From Bacteroidales bacterium (GTDB lineage: Bacteria; Bacteroidota; Bacteroidia; Bacteroidales; UBA932): DNA of 64,000 nucleotides. Positions 8,713 to 16,446 of the stretch are shown here, one piece after another (within the stretch, counting starts at the first letter, position 1; each line of letters begins with the position of its first letter). Below the pieces are notes generated by a model. It saw nothing but the letters and a program-made list of their open reading frames with translations, did not search any database and was not told the origin of the DNA. The stretch is from the NCBI GenBank assembly GCA_024398125.1, contig JAKSJO010000006.1:1-64000 (forward strand). The letters are read 5' to 3'. The translations under genes and the position numbers were made by a program.

Positions 8713-9234
8713 ATGGATCTTAGCAAGATAAAAGCCGTCGCATTCGACGTCGACGGCATCCTTACGGACGGCGGCATCCTTGCCATGCCGGACGGAGACC
8801 TACTCAGAGTCTTCGACTCAAAGGACGCCTTCGGAATCCGCATGGCCCGCATGAAGGGAATCATACCCGCAATCATTACCGGCGGCAGTTCGGAGAGCAT
8901 CGCACACCGCATGGTCATGGTCGGTGTAGCACGCGAGGACATCTACCTGCATTCCCGCTGCAAGATCGAGGACTTCCAGGATTTCTGCCAGCGCCACGGT
9001 CTCCAGCCGGAGGAAGTGATGTACTTCGGCGACGACCTTCCTGACATCGACGTGCTCAAGGCCTGCGGCTGTGCAGTCGCTCCTGCCGACGCCGTACCGG
9101 AGGTCAAGGAGGTGGCCGACATAGTATCGCCTTTCAACGGCGGAAAAGGCTGTGTCCGCCACGCCATGGAGCTGCTTCTCAAGAGCCGCGGACAGTGGAG
9201 TCTCGACAGCGGCGTATACAAGAAATTGTTCTAG
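8713..9234 (+). CDS. kdsC: 3-deoxy-D-manno-octulosonate 8-phosphate phosphatase (KdsC-type HAD phosphatase)
   Basis: 173 residues from the ATG at 8713. HAD motif I is AFDVDGILTDG near the N-terminus; motif II/III and the late YFGDDLPDIDVLKACGCAVAPADA block match KdsC closely, and the small size without a cap domain is typical. KdsC removes the phosphate from KDO-8-P, giving KDO for lipid A-core synthesis in the cytoplasm. The in-frame TTG start at 8689 is rejected because it lies inside the promoter. The stop is two bases before the maf start, so the pair is probably one operon. Confidence 0.93.
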   Translation: MDLSKIKAVAFDVDGILTDGGILAMPDGDLLRVFDSKDAFGIRMARMKGIIPAIITGGSSESIAHRMVMVGVAREDIYLHSRCKIEDFQDFCQRHGLQPEEVMYFGDDLPDIDVLKACGCAVAPADAVPEVKEVADIVSPFNGGKGCVRHAMELLLKSRGQWSLDSGVYKKLF

Positions 9235-9236
9235 CG

Positions 9237-9818
9237 ATGGACCTCAGAGGAAAGAAGCTGATCCTTGCAAGCGGATCGCCCAGAAGAAGAGAATTGCTTG
9301 CCGGATTGAATATTGATTTTGAAGTTGATAAGCGCAATAACTTCGAGGAGCGCTACAGCCCGGATACAAGACACGAGAGCATCCCTTCCGTGCTTTCCGA
9401 AGGCAAGTCCTACGGCTTCTGGCGAGCGCTGGAAGAGGACGAGATCCTCATCACTTCCGACACACTCGTACTGTGCGGAGACGAGGTGATGGGAAAGCCG
9501 AAGGACAGGGAGGATGCGGTACGCATGCTGCGGCTTCTCAGCGGCCGCGAGCACAAGGTCATCACGGCCGTGACCATGCGCGACAGACAGCACATCAAGA
9601 CCGTGTCAGACACCGCCATCGTCCACTTCAAGGAACTCTCCGACGCGGAGATAGACTACTATATCGACAGCTGCAAGCCTTTCGACAAGGCGGGAGCGTA
9701 CGGCATCCAGGAATGGATAGGTTATATCGGAATCACAGGAATCGAAGGATCATACTTCACGATAATGGGTTTCCCCATGCACGTCGTCTACGGACTCTTG
9801 AACGAGTTCATCGCATAG
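9237..9818 (+). CDS. maf: Maf-family nucleoside triphosphate pyrophosphatase
   Basis: 193 residues from the ATG at 9237. The Maf signature LILASGSPRRRELL is at the N-terminus, followed by SDTLV, GKPKDREDAVRML, the LSGREHKVITAV block and KAGAYGIQEW. Maf proteins hydrolyse non-canonical or modified nucleotides (dTTP/UTP or m7GTP types) to the monophosphate as house cleaning. An in-frame ATG at 9195 would overlap kdsC by 40 bases and add a non-family tail, so the internal start is preferred. It follows kdsC directly. Confidence 0.93.
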   Translation: MDLRGKKLILASGSPRRRELLAGLNIDFEVDKRNNFEERYSPDTRHESIPSVLSEGKSYGFWRALEEDEILITSDTLVLCGDEVMGKPKDREDAVRMLRLLSGREHKVITAVTMRDRQHIKTVSDTAIVHFKELSDAEIDYYIDSCKPFDKAGAYGIQEWIGYIGITGIEGSYFTIMGFPMHVVYGLLNEFIA

Positions 9819-9833
9819 GCGGCCGGTACAGTT

Positions 9834-11201
9834 TTATCGGGTCGGGTCCTGCATCCAGTCGGGGTCCGACCCGAATTCCATTATGTCATGGCTGACAGGA
9901 TGATGGAATGCCAGCGAGGCGGCATGAAGATGCAGCCTTTCCACGGCGCCTTCCCTGCCCTGCACATCGACCTGACCTCCATACAGCCTGTCCCCAAGGA
10001 TGGGACGCCCAAGGCCCTCAGGATGGGCGGCATGCACGCGGAGCTGATGTGTACGGCCCGTCAGCGGCGTAAAGCGGACATCCGTGAAACCTTCCGCCGT
10101 ATCCCCGAGCTTCTCGAACAGCGTAACTGCAGTCTTCCCTTCATCCGAGTCGACCATCTGGCGCGGCCTGTCGTACCAGTCCGGGGCCAGCGGGAGCTCG
10201 ATGCGTCCCTTCGCCGGGATATCCGCCCCGGGGCACAGTCTTGCGATGTAGCTTTTGCGCACCTCACGCGCAGCGAACTGTCCTTCGATGTCCACCTTGG
10301 CCGAAAGGCTCTTGGCGTAGACCATCAGACCTGACGTATCCATATCCAGTCGATGGCATGAATGAATCTGACAGCCGCTATGGTCTTCCAACAGCTCCAG
10401 AAGGGATTTCATAGCAGTGCGGCCAGGAACAGCCAGAACGCCTGAAGGCTTGTCCACGACAATGATTGCATCGTCCTCGAATACGATGTCAAGCACCGCC
10501 TCGGCCGACTCGAGCGGACTGTCTTCCACATCCAGACCCCGCATCATCCATGGCAGGAGCGGACCGCACTTGCCCTGACACGAAGGATAGAACCGTCCAT
10601 GGTGACGAATCTCACGCCTAGGCGAAGCCCCGTACCAGAACTCCCCCATCGCGAGCGGCTGAAACCCGTTGCGGTTTGCATAGTTGAGCAGTTTCGGTGC
10701 GGCACAGTCCCCTGTTCCGCCAGGAGGCACTATTCCCCTTATCGCGAAGACCTCGCGGATGGACTTTTCGTCTCCATCCGCCGATGCGACCATGGCATTG
10801 TCGAATATCCAGCCCTGCAACGCGATGGAACGCCGCTTCCTTTCCGCCTTGAGTTCATCGACAGGCTGCCCGGCTGCCTCAAGTTCCCTTATCCTTGCAT
10901 TTATTGAAGAAATCTCAAATTCCTCTTTCCTGAAATGGCCTTCAGGGTCGCAAAGGTCCAGCACGGGCGGCACAAAACCGTCGACCAGACTGCATCCACC
11001 AACATTTCCAGAAAAGGCATTCAACACCTTCACATTTCCATCCTTATCTTTTACAAGCATGACTCCCAGCATCTTACCTTCGGAGAAAAGGGCTTTAAGC
11101 TCCGGATCCGAATCAATGCGGGCAATCAATTCATCAGCCGCCTTCCTGATCAGCGGATGCGGAGTATAACAGAAGGGGTATGTAAACTTGCCGAATGTCA
11201 T
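9834..11201 (-). CDS. RluA-family pseudouridine synthase with long N-terminal extension
   Basis: 455 residues. The C-terminal half is a RluA-type catalytic domain: IIVVDKPSGVLAVPG, the catalytic Asp in CHRLDMDTSGLMVYAKS, LTGRTHQLRVHAAHPEGLG and GDRLYGG. It isomerises uridine to pseudouridine in rRNA or tRNA. Roughly the first 225 residues are an extension (ends of FTYPFCYTPHPLIRKAADEL, ALFSEGKMLGVMLV, RREIRHHGRFYPSCQGKCGPLLPWMMRGL) that occurs in a Bacteroidetes/Proteobacteria subgroup and may bind RNA; its role is not known. No S4 domain. The target nucleotide cannot be assigned. It is convergent with maf. Confidence 0.9.
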   Translation of the reverse strand: MTFGKFTYPFCYTPHPLIRKAADELIARIDSDPELKALFSEGKMLGVMLVKDKDGNVKVLNAFSGNVGGCSLVDGFVPPVLDLCDPEGHFRKEEFEISSINARIRELEAAGQPVDELKAERKRRSIALQGWIFDNAMVASADGDEKSIREVFAIRGIVPPGGTGDCAAPKLLNYANRNGFQPLAMGEFWYGASPRREIRHHGRFYPSCQGKCGPLLPWMMRGLDVEDSPLESAEAVLDIVFEDDAIIVVDKPSGVLAVPGRTAMKSLLELLEDHSGCQIHSCHRLDMDTSGLMVYAKSLSAKVDIEGQFAAREVRKSYIARLCPGADIPAKGRIELPLAPDWYDRPRQMVDSDEGKTAVTLFEKLGDTAEGFTDVRFTPLTGRTHQLRVHAAHPEGLGRPILGDRLYGGQVDVQGREGAVERLHLHAASLAFHHPVSHDIMEFGSDPDWMQDPTR

Positions 11202-11288
11202 TTTAAAGTTTTTTATTAATACCTAACTGCATCAATACCAATACTAAAACGATAAAAATGCGACTTTTTAAAATTTTTTACTAAAAAG

Positions 11289-11320
11289 TATTGCAGGTTT
11301 CAAAAAAGGTAGTACCTTTG
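11289..11320 (+). promoter_or_regulatory. Bacteroidetes promoter (TATTG, 19 bases, TACCTTTG)
   Basis: TATTG at 11289-11293 and an exact TAnnTTTG match, TACCTTTG, at 11313-11320, spaced 19 bases. The transcription start is expected near 11325-11327, immediately before a hairpin. It does not serve an obvious protein-coding gene. Confidence 0.7.
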
Positions 11321-11321
11321 C

Positions 11322-11408
11322 ATGCGAGTTGAGGTTCTAACGGAGCAACCCTCCCTCTCAACTTATTGGTTATTAGTTTTAGTGTTATTAATTATGTGGT
11401 TAGTATGA
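11322..11408 (+). CDS. Possible 28-aa hydrophobic peptide (alternative reading of the short transcript)
   Basis: An ATG frame encodes MRVEVLTEQPSLSTY followed by 13 almost wholly hydrophobic residues (WLLVLVLLIMWLV) and a TGA inside the left arm of the terminator. This is the shape of a small single-pass membrane protein. Against it: the ATG lies one base behind the -7 element, so it may precede the transcription start, and AU-rich RNA encodes Leu/Val/Ile by chance. Confidence 0.2.
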   Translation: MRVEVLTEQPSLSTYWLLVLVLLIMWLV

Positions 11409-11443
11409 GTGGTCCACGCGTGAGCGCAGGCCCTCATTTTTTT
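11325..11443 (+). ncRNA. Candidate small RNA or leader transcript of about 118 nt
   Basis: Bounded by the promoter at 11289-11320 and a terminator with seven T at 11437-11443. The 5' hairpin pairs AGTTGAG (11327-11333) with CTCAACT (11357-11363), followed by an unstructured U-rich middle and the terminator hairpin. No match to 6S, SRP, tmRNA or RNase P RNA could be seen by eye. It could instead be the attenuated leader of the GH9 gene. Confidence 0.4.
11405..11443 (+). terminator. Terminator of the short transcript
   Basis: ATGAG-T-GG-T-CC pairs with GGCCCTCAT (two bulged T) across a 13-base loop and is followed by seven T. Confidence 0.55.
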
Positions 11444-11505
11444 ATATACCCATAGGATCATATCTGCTGCCATGCGGTCCCGGCAGCACAAATATAAGAA
11501 TACTT

Positions 11506-11538
11506 CGGCAGGCGATTATTTTGTCCTGCCGTTTTTTT
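11506..11538 (+). terminator. Rho-independent terminator upstream of the GH9 gene
   Basis: Perfect seven-base-pair stem CGGCAGG/CCTGCCG with a 12-base loop and seven T. The -33 element of the GH9 promoter (TTTTG, 11519-11523) lies in its loop. Confidence 0.75.
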
Positions 11539-11550
11539 ATCGTACCTTTA
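11519..11550 (+). promoter_or_regulatory. Promoter of the GH9 gene (TTTTG, 19 bases, TACCTTTA)
   Basis: TTTTG at 11519-11523 and TACCTTTA at 11543-11550 (one mismatch to TAnnTTTG) with 19-base spacing. A leader of about 50 A-rich bases without a Shine-Dalgarno sequence would precede the ATG at 11606. Confidence 0.6.
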
Positions 11551-11605
11551 AACGATAATTTGCCTTTTATCATTAATAACAATATCAACTATCAACCAAC
11601 GTACA

Positions 11606-14200
11606 ATGAAAAAGCTACAGTTAGCAGCCTACGGTGCGCTTATCGCATCAATGGCATCTTTGAACGCAGGTGCCCAGTCGATGAAGATGAATGATCTCGA
11701 GTATTTCGAGAAGACAGGATCCAACGTCCTCGTCTACAACAACATCTACAACGGCGGCTTCTGCGACGAGAAGCTCGCGGGTATCGAACTCATCCAGAAG
11801 GGCGAGCGCATCGGTACCGGTGGCGGTATCCGCCTCATGAACACTCCAGAGCAGTGGGACATCTACGGAACAATGACAAACCGTGAGGTAAACCGCGCCC
11901 AGAACTATGTAGAAGTTGAGCTCACCTATGAGGATTACAACTTCGTTTCAAAGATCAGAGTGACTCCTAAGGACGCCGGCGTTCTCATGCAGGTATTCCT
12001 TGACAAGCCTGTTCCACAGAATCTCGTGGGCAAGGCCGGCATGAACCTCGAGTTCTTCCCTGCTTCTTACTTCGGAAAGAACTACCTCGTCGACGGCGCT
12101 GCTAGAATCCTTCCTAAGTACCCTCAGCACAACACCGAGGTACGCCCTGTATCCGAGAAGATCCCTCAGTACTTCGGCGAGACCACTTTCGATGACAGAG
12201 GCCGTGGCGAATTCCTTGTTCCTATCGCGCTCTCTACCGGTCACCAGATCGTTCTTGCACCAGAGGACAGCGGACTCACCGTCGGCATCACCTCTGACCA
12301 GGAGGTCAGCATATACGACGGCCGTCTCCTCGCACAGAACGGTACCTTCGTGGTACGTTCACTCCTCCCTGCCGGCAAGACCGGCAAGGTCCTCGAGTGG
12401 TACGTCGAGCCAGCTGACAACCCTGACTGGATCAGAAAGCCTAACATCGGCTTCTCACAGGTAGGTTACACTCCTGCACAGAAGAAGGTGGCTGTTGTCG
12501 AGCTCGACAAGAGAGCCGCTGTTGCCAAGACCGCAAAGATCCTCCGCGTAACTCCTACCGGAAAGAAGGAAGTTGCCCTCGAGGCTGCAGTCGAGAACTG
12601 GGGTGTTTACAACAACCGTTACAACTACGCAAGAATCGACTTCTCAAGCATCACCACTCCTGGCCTTTACAGCATCCTTTATGACGGTGTAGAGTCAAAC
12701 GCATTCCCTATCGACAAGGATATCTATTCTGACAAGTGGCATGCTTCAATGGACATCGCTCTCGTTGTCAACATGGACCACATGATGGTAAACGAGGCTT
12801 ACCGCGTATGGCACGGCGCCGCCAACATGGACGACGGTCTCATGGCTCCTGCAAACATCAGCCTCCACGACGGTTACCGTCAAGGTGATGAGAACTGGAC
12901 CAAGTACAAGCCACTCGAGCACGTCCCTGGCCTCGCAGTCGGCGGATGGTATGACGCAGGTGACTTCGACATCCAGCAGAACTCAGTCGTTACCACCACC
13001 AGCGACCTCGCCAAGCTTTGGAGAATGTTCCAGCCAGAGCGTGACATGACCTTCATCGACCAGGCTACCAAGTATGCTGACATCCACCGTCCAGACGGAA
13101 TTCCAGATGCAGTTCAGCAGATCATGCACGGTACCCTCAACATGAACGCACAGATCGAGGCTCTCGGCTTCGTATCAGGCAACATCGGTCAGCCACAGAT
13201 GCACCAGTATCATCACCTCGGCGACGCCGTGAACCTTACCGACGGTCTCATCTACGACCCTAGCCTTGCTCCTTACGAGGTTTCTGCAGACGGAAAGCGC
13301 AGCGGTACCTATGATGACCGTATCATCATGACCCGCAAGCCATCTGCAGCAGGCGTAATGAACTCTATCGTTGCACTTGCAGCAGCATATCCTGCACTTA
13401 AGGCATACTTCCCTGAGGAGGCTGAGAGATCAATCAAGAACGCCGAGATGCTCTGGGACAAGTATGTTGTAAATGCAAAGCCAGAGGATGAGGATCCAAT
13501 GATGGCAAGATGGGGCGGCGGCGCGAACGTTGGTGTCAACGGCGCTATCGAACTCTACTTCGCCACCGGCAAGAAGGAGTACAAGGACTACTTCATGTCA
13601 CGCATCAAGGATGAGATCCAGCCATCTGCACCTGCAAACAACAGAAACTCAAGCGGTGCATTCATGCCTAGATTCAACCTCAACAACATCCTCAGAATCT
13701 ACGACCTTCTCGACAAGAAGCAGAAGGCTCAGGTTGACAAGCTCATCCCTGGATACGTGGAGAGCCTTGCAAAGGCAGGAAACGACAACCCATACGAGGT
13801 TACCATCGCAGGTTCAGGCTGGGGCGGCAACAACCAGGTTATCGGCAACGCATTCAACCTCTACCAGATCTGGAAGAAGTATCCTGATCTCGTTGATCCT
13901 AACGACATCCTCAAGGGTCTCAACTACCTCTATGGCTGCCATCCTTACAGCAACGTATCATTCATCCTCGGCGTAGGTGTGAACACCAAGAAGGTTGCTT
14001 ACGGTAACACCCGTGCAGACTACACCACCATCGCCGGCGGCGTGGCTCCTGGTCTCCTCGTAAGAAACCCTGACTTCCTCGAGAACAAGGATGACTATCC
14101 ATTCCTTTGGGGTGAGAACGAGTGCTGTATCAACTCAGTACCTAACTACGTAATGCTTACCCTCGCTGCTCAGGAAGTAGCTGAGGCTATCAACAAGTAA
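11606..14200 (+). CDS. Secreted glycoside hydrolase family 9 enzyme (endoglucanase/cellulase type)
   Basis: 864 residues with a Sec signal peptide (MKKLQLAAYGALIASMASLNAGA). Residues 25-285 are an N-terminal beta-rich region without a family I recognise. From about 285 (IGFSQVGYTPAQKKVAVVEL) comes the Ig-like CelD_N domain, then the GH9 (alpha/alpha)6 barrel: GGWYDAGDFD near 446-455 contains the catalytic base Asp, YLYGCHPYSNVSFILGVG matches the LGxNP...SYVTG block, and GENECCINSVPNYV near 836 carries the putative acid Glu. GH9 enzymes cleave beta-1,4-glucans by inversion. Codon use is strongly biased, suggesting high expression. Its 3' end shares an element with the GH3 gene (39383-39446). 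Confidence 0.92.
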   Translation: MKKLQLAAYGALIASMASLNAGAQSMKMNDLEYFEKTGSNVLVYNNIYNGGFCDEKLAGIELIQKGERIGTGGGIRLMNTPEQWDIYGTMTNREVNRAQNYVEVELTYEDYNFVSKIRVTPKDAGVLMQVFLDKPVPQNLVGKAGMNLEFFPASYFGKNYLVDGAARILPKYPQHNTEVRPVSEKIPQYFGETTFDDRGRGEFLVPIALSTGHQIVLAPEDSGLTVGITSDQEVSIYDGRLLAQNGTFVVRSLLPAGKTGKVLEWYVEPADNPDWIRKPNIGFSQVGYTPAQKKVAVVELDKRAAVAKTAKILRVTPTGKKEVALEAAVENWGVYNNRYNYARIDFSSITTPGLYSILYDGVESNAFPIDKDIYSDKWHASMDIALVVNMDHMMVNEAYRVWHGAANMDDGLMAPANISLHDGYRQGDENWTKYKPLEHVPGLAVGGWYDAGDFDIQQNSVVTTTSDLAKLWRMFQPERDMTFIDQATKYADIHRPDGIPDAVQQIMHGTLNMNAQIEALGFVSGNIGQPQMHQYHHLGDAVNLTDGLIYDPSLAPYEVSADGKRSGTYDDRIIMTRKPSAAGVMNSIVALAAAYPALKAYFPEEAERSIKNAEMLWDKYVVNAKPEDEDPMMARWGGGANVGVNGAIELYFATGKKEYKDYFMSRIKDEIQPSAPANNRNSSGAFMPRFNLNNILRIYDLLDKKQKAQVDKLIPGYVESLAKAGNDNPYEVTIAGSGWGGNNQVIGNAFNLYQIWKKYPDLVDPNDILKGLNYLYGCHPYSNVSFILGVGVNTKKVAYGNTRADYTTIAGGVAPGLLVRNPDFLENKDDYPFLWGENECCINSVPNYVMLTLAAQEVAEAINK

Positions 14201-14277
14201 AAATGAATCAAGGGGCTTGACCCCTTGGTTCAAAAACATAGAAAGAGCCGCCCGCAAGGACGGCTCTTTTTATGTTT
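14201..14277 (+). repeat. Two-hairpin 3' element, copy A (downstream of GH9)
   Basis: Starts at the stop codon. Hairpin 1 (14205-14231) pairs GAATCAAGGGG with CCCCTTGGTTC over loop CTTGA; hairpin 2 (14234-14277) is the terminator. Copy B follows the GH3 gene on the other strand at 39383-39446. Shared parts include TGAATC, the GGGG/CCCCTTG core, the AAAACATA spacer and a 28-base identical run through hairpin 2 including its loop. Confidence 0.85.
14234..14277. terminator. Bidirectional terminator between GH9 and the convergent 112-aa gene
   Basis: Arms of 17 bases pair completely with one G-U pair (AAACATAGAAAGAGCCG with its partner), loop CCCGCAAGGA, with T and A tracts suited to both directions. 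Confidence 0.85.
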
Positions 14278-14290
14278 CGGAAAAGCCTTA

Positions 14291-14629
14291 TCAAGAAGTA
14301 ATGCGATAATACTTCGCGATAAGGTTGCGGAAAATGGCGACTGCCTCAGCCTGATCCCTGCTGCTTTTCGAAAAATGATGATAGATCAGGGCCTTCAGGG
14401 AAATCGGAGGGATATCATCACCTGAGGAAGCGCCCGCCGGATCGGCCTTGAGATACTCTCCTATGTGCTGCTGAAGAACATCTGTCTGTCCGGAGATTCC
14501 GAGTTCCATCCAATGCTTCTCGAACTCCCACAGCGCAGCCTTTGCCGGATCGTCAAATCCGGGGCACACAGGCTCGCCCTTGTAGTACCTGCAGCAGGTC
14601 GCGATGATTTCCTTCAGCCTGGCATCCAT
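14291..14629 (-). CDS. Hypothetical protein (112 aa)
   Basis: Not recognised. Predicted cytoplasmic and largely helical; it contains CCRYYKGEPVCPGFDDPAKAALWEFEKHW, a conserved-looking Cys/Trp-rich front half, and ends LIYHHFSKSSRDQAEAVAIFRNLIAKYYRI. No signal peptide or membrane segment. It begins one base after the stop of the DUF4250 gene and so is the third gene of an operon with the YiiX-like lipoprotein. A strong terminator follows 14 bases beyond the stop. Confidence 0.7.
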   Translation of the reverse strand: MDARLKEIIATCCRYYKGEPVCPGFDDPAKAALWEFEKHWMELGISGQTDVLQQHIGEYLKADPAGASSGDDIPPISLKALIYHHFSKSSRDQAEAVAIFRNLIAKYYRITS

Positions 14630-14630
14630 A

Positions 14631-14813
14631 TTATCTGACTTTGTTCAACGACGGATCGTATGACATGCCTGCCGAGGCAAGCTTGGAATCGATCTCCGAA
14701 CGGTCTCTGTCGAATGCCGAGCAGATATCATCAAGGTCTTCATATTCGCCATCCCTGAGCATCATGTTTATGCTGGATGCAAGTATCATCGGGTCGTCAG
14801 GTAATCTGTTCAT
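14631..14813 (-). CDS. DUF4250 domain-containing protein (60 aa)
   Basis: A 60-residue protein made up of one DUF4250 domain: LPDDPMILASSINMMLRDGEYEDLDDICSAFDRDRSEIDSKLASAGMSYDP, with the family's (L/I)P-x-DP-x-(M/I)L-x-S-x-(V/I)N start and the G-x-x-YD-P end. The family is small, cytoplasmic and of unknown function, widespread in gut Bacteroidetes and Firmicutes. The gene is eight bases downstream of the YiiX-like gene and one base upstream of the 112-aa gene. Confidence 0.85.
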   Translation of the reverse strand: MNRLPDDPMILASSINMMLRDGEYEDLDDICSAFDRDRSEIDSKLASAGMSYDPSLNKVR

Positions 14814-14821
14814 GGTTCTTA

Positions 14822-15499
14822 TTACTTAAGTGCTGTGATATCGATGCCCTCAACGGTCTCCAGACAGGATTCCTTCGACATCGCCTGAGGATTTGTTCCC
14901 GGCTCGCCCTGAGGGATGGTGGAATTGATACGCTCAAACAGCTGTTCCCAGTATACAGGAAACTCCCCATCCGCATTCTTGAAGTTCATAGGAGCATTAT
15001 GGAAAAGGCTCGAACCGCTTTCGGACAGATAAGAAGCCTCGACAAGCTCGGAACAATAGAAAGCGCTCTCCGTAGGCTGGAATGCCACGTCATACGGCAG
15101 GCCGACGTATTTCTTCGCGTTCTCGACCCATTGCTCCGCATTGTAATTGTCGACGAGACGCTTGATGACGAATTCAGGATAACTGCCGTCCTTGAGGGTG
15201 AAATCCTCGAGAAATACGGAAAGTGGATGGCGGTCAACCCCATGCTTTATGGTTGCATCGATAATCCAGACTGCATCATCTTCATCCACCTCGGCGATGG
15301 CGACATGGATCATATTGAGTTCATCGTCACCTGTCGCCGCAACGATTGCAGAGTCCATCGTATCGCCATCACTATCCAGACTGTAATCCATTGGAAGACC
15401 AACAAACACAAGGTCTCCGGTCTGGAGACGCGGTTCCTCTATGGATGAACATGACACTGCAGCAAGAAAGGCGGCGGCAATTATTGAAAGCTTCTTCAT
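14822..15499 (-). CDS. YiiX/YebB-like permuted NlpC/P60 cysteine hydrolase, lipoprotein
   Basis: 225 residues with a lipoprotein signal (MKKLSIIAAAFLAAVSC, Cys17). The body resembles YiiX-type permuted papain-fold enzymes: LQTGDLVFVGLP, the putative catalytic His in NMIHVAIAEVD, WIIDAT, and the nucleophile Cys in AFYCSELVEASY with YVGLPYD before it. Members are amidases or peptidases acting on cell-wall or lipid-linked substrates; the substrate here is unknown. First gene of a three-gene operon; a TATATTTG element lies 51 bases upstream of the start on the minus strand. Confidence 0.85.
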   Translation of the reverse strand: MKKLSIIAAAFLAAVSCSSIEEPRLQTGDLVFVGLPMDYSLDSDGDTMDSAIVAATGDDELNMIHVAIAEVDEDDAVWIIDATIKHGVDRHPLSVFLEDFTLKDGSYPEFVIKRLVDNYNAEQWVENAKKYVGLPYDVAFQPTESAFYCSELVEASYLSESGSSLFHNAPMNFKNADGEFPVYWEQLFERINSTIPQGEPGTNPQAMSKESCLETVEGIDITALK

Positions 15500-15549
15500 T
15501 CTATGGTTGTTTCTACAGGATATAAAACCCCGCTGTAATATTTAATGTC

Positions 15550-15557
15550 CAAATATA
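15550..15557 (-). promoter_or_regulatory. -7 promoter element (TATATTTG) for the YiiX-like operon
   Basis: Exact TAnnTTTG match on the minus strand, giving a leader of about 45 bases before the ATG at 15499. No -33 element is evident. Confidence 0.6.
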
Positions 15558-15601
15558 GTGCATTCCGCATACATTGCATTCGTTCATCGAAGTGAAATGC
15601 T

Positions 15602-15609
15602 TATTTTCG
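15602..15609 (+). promoter_or_regulatory. -7-like element (TATTTTCG) for the arginase-fold gene
   Basis: One mismatch to TAnnTTTG, 19 bases before the ATG at 15628. It excludes the upstream in-frame start at 15574. Confidence 0.4.
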
Positions 15610-15627
15610 CACAATAGACCAACGCAC

Positions 15628-16407
15628 ATGGAAGCCTGGACAACTACGCCCGACATAATACTGAATTATTCCGGAGTCTGCCACGAAAGCGGACTTGCCG
15701 ACATGTGCCCCGGCTCCATCTTATGTGATTTTGAATCATTTGAAGGCACCAACTGCTATGTCGACCCCGAAAGTTACGAGAAGATGCGCTCCGTGCTCTC
15801 CAAGCATCCATATAACGGAATACATTGGATCGACACAGGCGACTACCACTACGCCACAAAGCTCTTTCTGGAGAAGATTGACAAGCCTTTTGCCTTGTTG
15901 CTGTTTGACCATCATCCAGACATGCAGCGTCCTGCCTTTCCCGTACTGAGCTGTGGAAGCTGGCTGCGCGACAGCCTGGAGGAACTGCCGAAACTGAAAC
16001 ATGCGACCATAATCGGAATCGCCGAAGACCTTGCAGGCGAATGCGAGGGCTTCCCTGGCCGGACCGACGTATTCACTGAATCCGAAGATATATGTGCCTT
16101 GACAGACAGTATTGCCGGCAGCATACCGAACGGACTGCCTGTATACATATCTATAGATAAAGATGTGTTCACCCGTGACCATGCCCGTACCGATTGGGAT
16201 CAAGGATGCATGACGCCAGATTCATGCCTTGAAATCATAAAAGCAGTAAGAATGGAGCATGAAATCCTCGGAATTGACCTTTGCGGAGCTATAACCTTGT
16301 CCAAAGGTGCCTCAGACGCCGATTTTGAAATAAACAATACAATCGACCGGAAACTGTTACATTTTTTAAGGAAAACGATTATTCAGAGTGGCAAAACAGA
16401 GAAATAA
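15628..16407 (+). CDS. Arginase/ureohydrolase-fold protein (UPF0489-like)
   Basis: 259 residues from the ATG at 15628. Metal-binding motifs of the arginase fold are present in altered form: GDYHY takes the place of GGxHS, LLLFDHHPDMQ replaces DAHxD, and YISIDKDVFTRDHARTDWDQG matches SxDxDxxDP. The dinuclear metal site is therefore likely intact, but the substrate cannot be arginine with any confidence; the pattern is closer to UPF0489 (C5orf22-type) proteins. Predicted cytoplasmic. The start was chosen because the upstream in-frame ATG (15574) lies before the promoter element. Confidence 0.8.
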   Translation: MEAWTTTPDIILNYSGVCHESGLADMCPGSILCDFESFEGTNCYVDPESYEKMRSVLSKHPYNGIHWIDTGDYHYATKLFLEKIDKPFALLLFDHHPDMQRPAFPVLSCGSWLRDSLEELPKLKHATIIGIAEDLAGECEGFPGRTDVFTESEDICALTDSIAGSIPNGLPVYISIDKDVFTRDHARTDWDQGCMTPDSCLEIIKAVRMEHEILGIDLCGAITLSKGASDADFEINNTIDRKLLHFLRKTIIQSGKTEK

Positions 16408-16431
16408 TTATGTAAATAATCATAAATCAAT

Positions 16432-16439
16432 TATATTTG
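16432..16439 (+). promoter_or_regulatory. -7 promoter element (TATATTTG), start codon seven bases later
   Basis: Exact consensus match. The ATG at 16447 begins eight bases after the G, so the transcript is expected to have almost no leader. Confidence 0.7.
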
Positions 16440-16446
16440 CATAGTT

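Larger units (their letters stand above)
11202..11605. other. 404-base intergenic region: promoter, short transcript unit, two terminators, GH9 promoter
   Basis: The region is AT-rich at its left end (start of the RluA-type gene on the minus strand). It then holds a complete promoter (11289-11320), a structured segment ending in a terminator (11405-11443), an isolated hairpin (TGCTGCC with GGCAGCA, 11464-11487), a second terminator (11506-11538) and the promoter of the GH9 gene (11519-11550). Confidence 0.7.
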
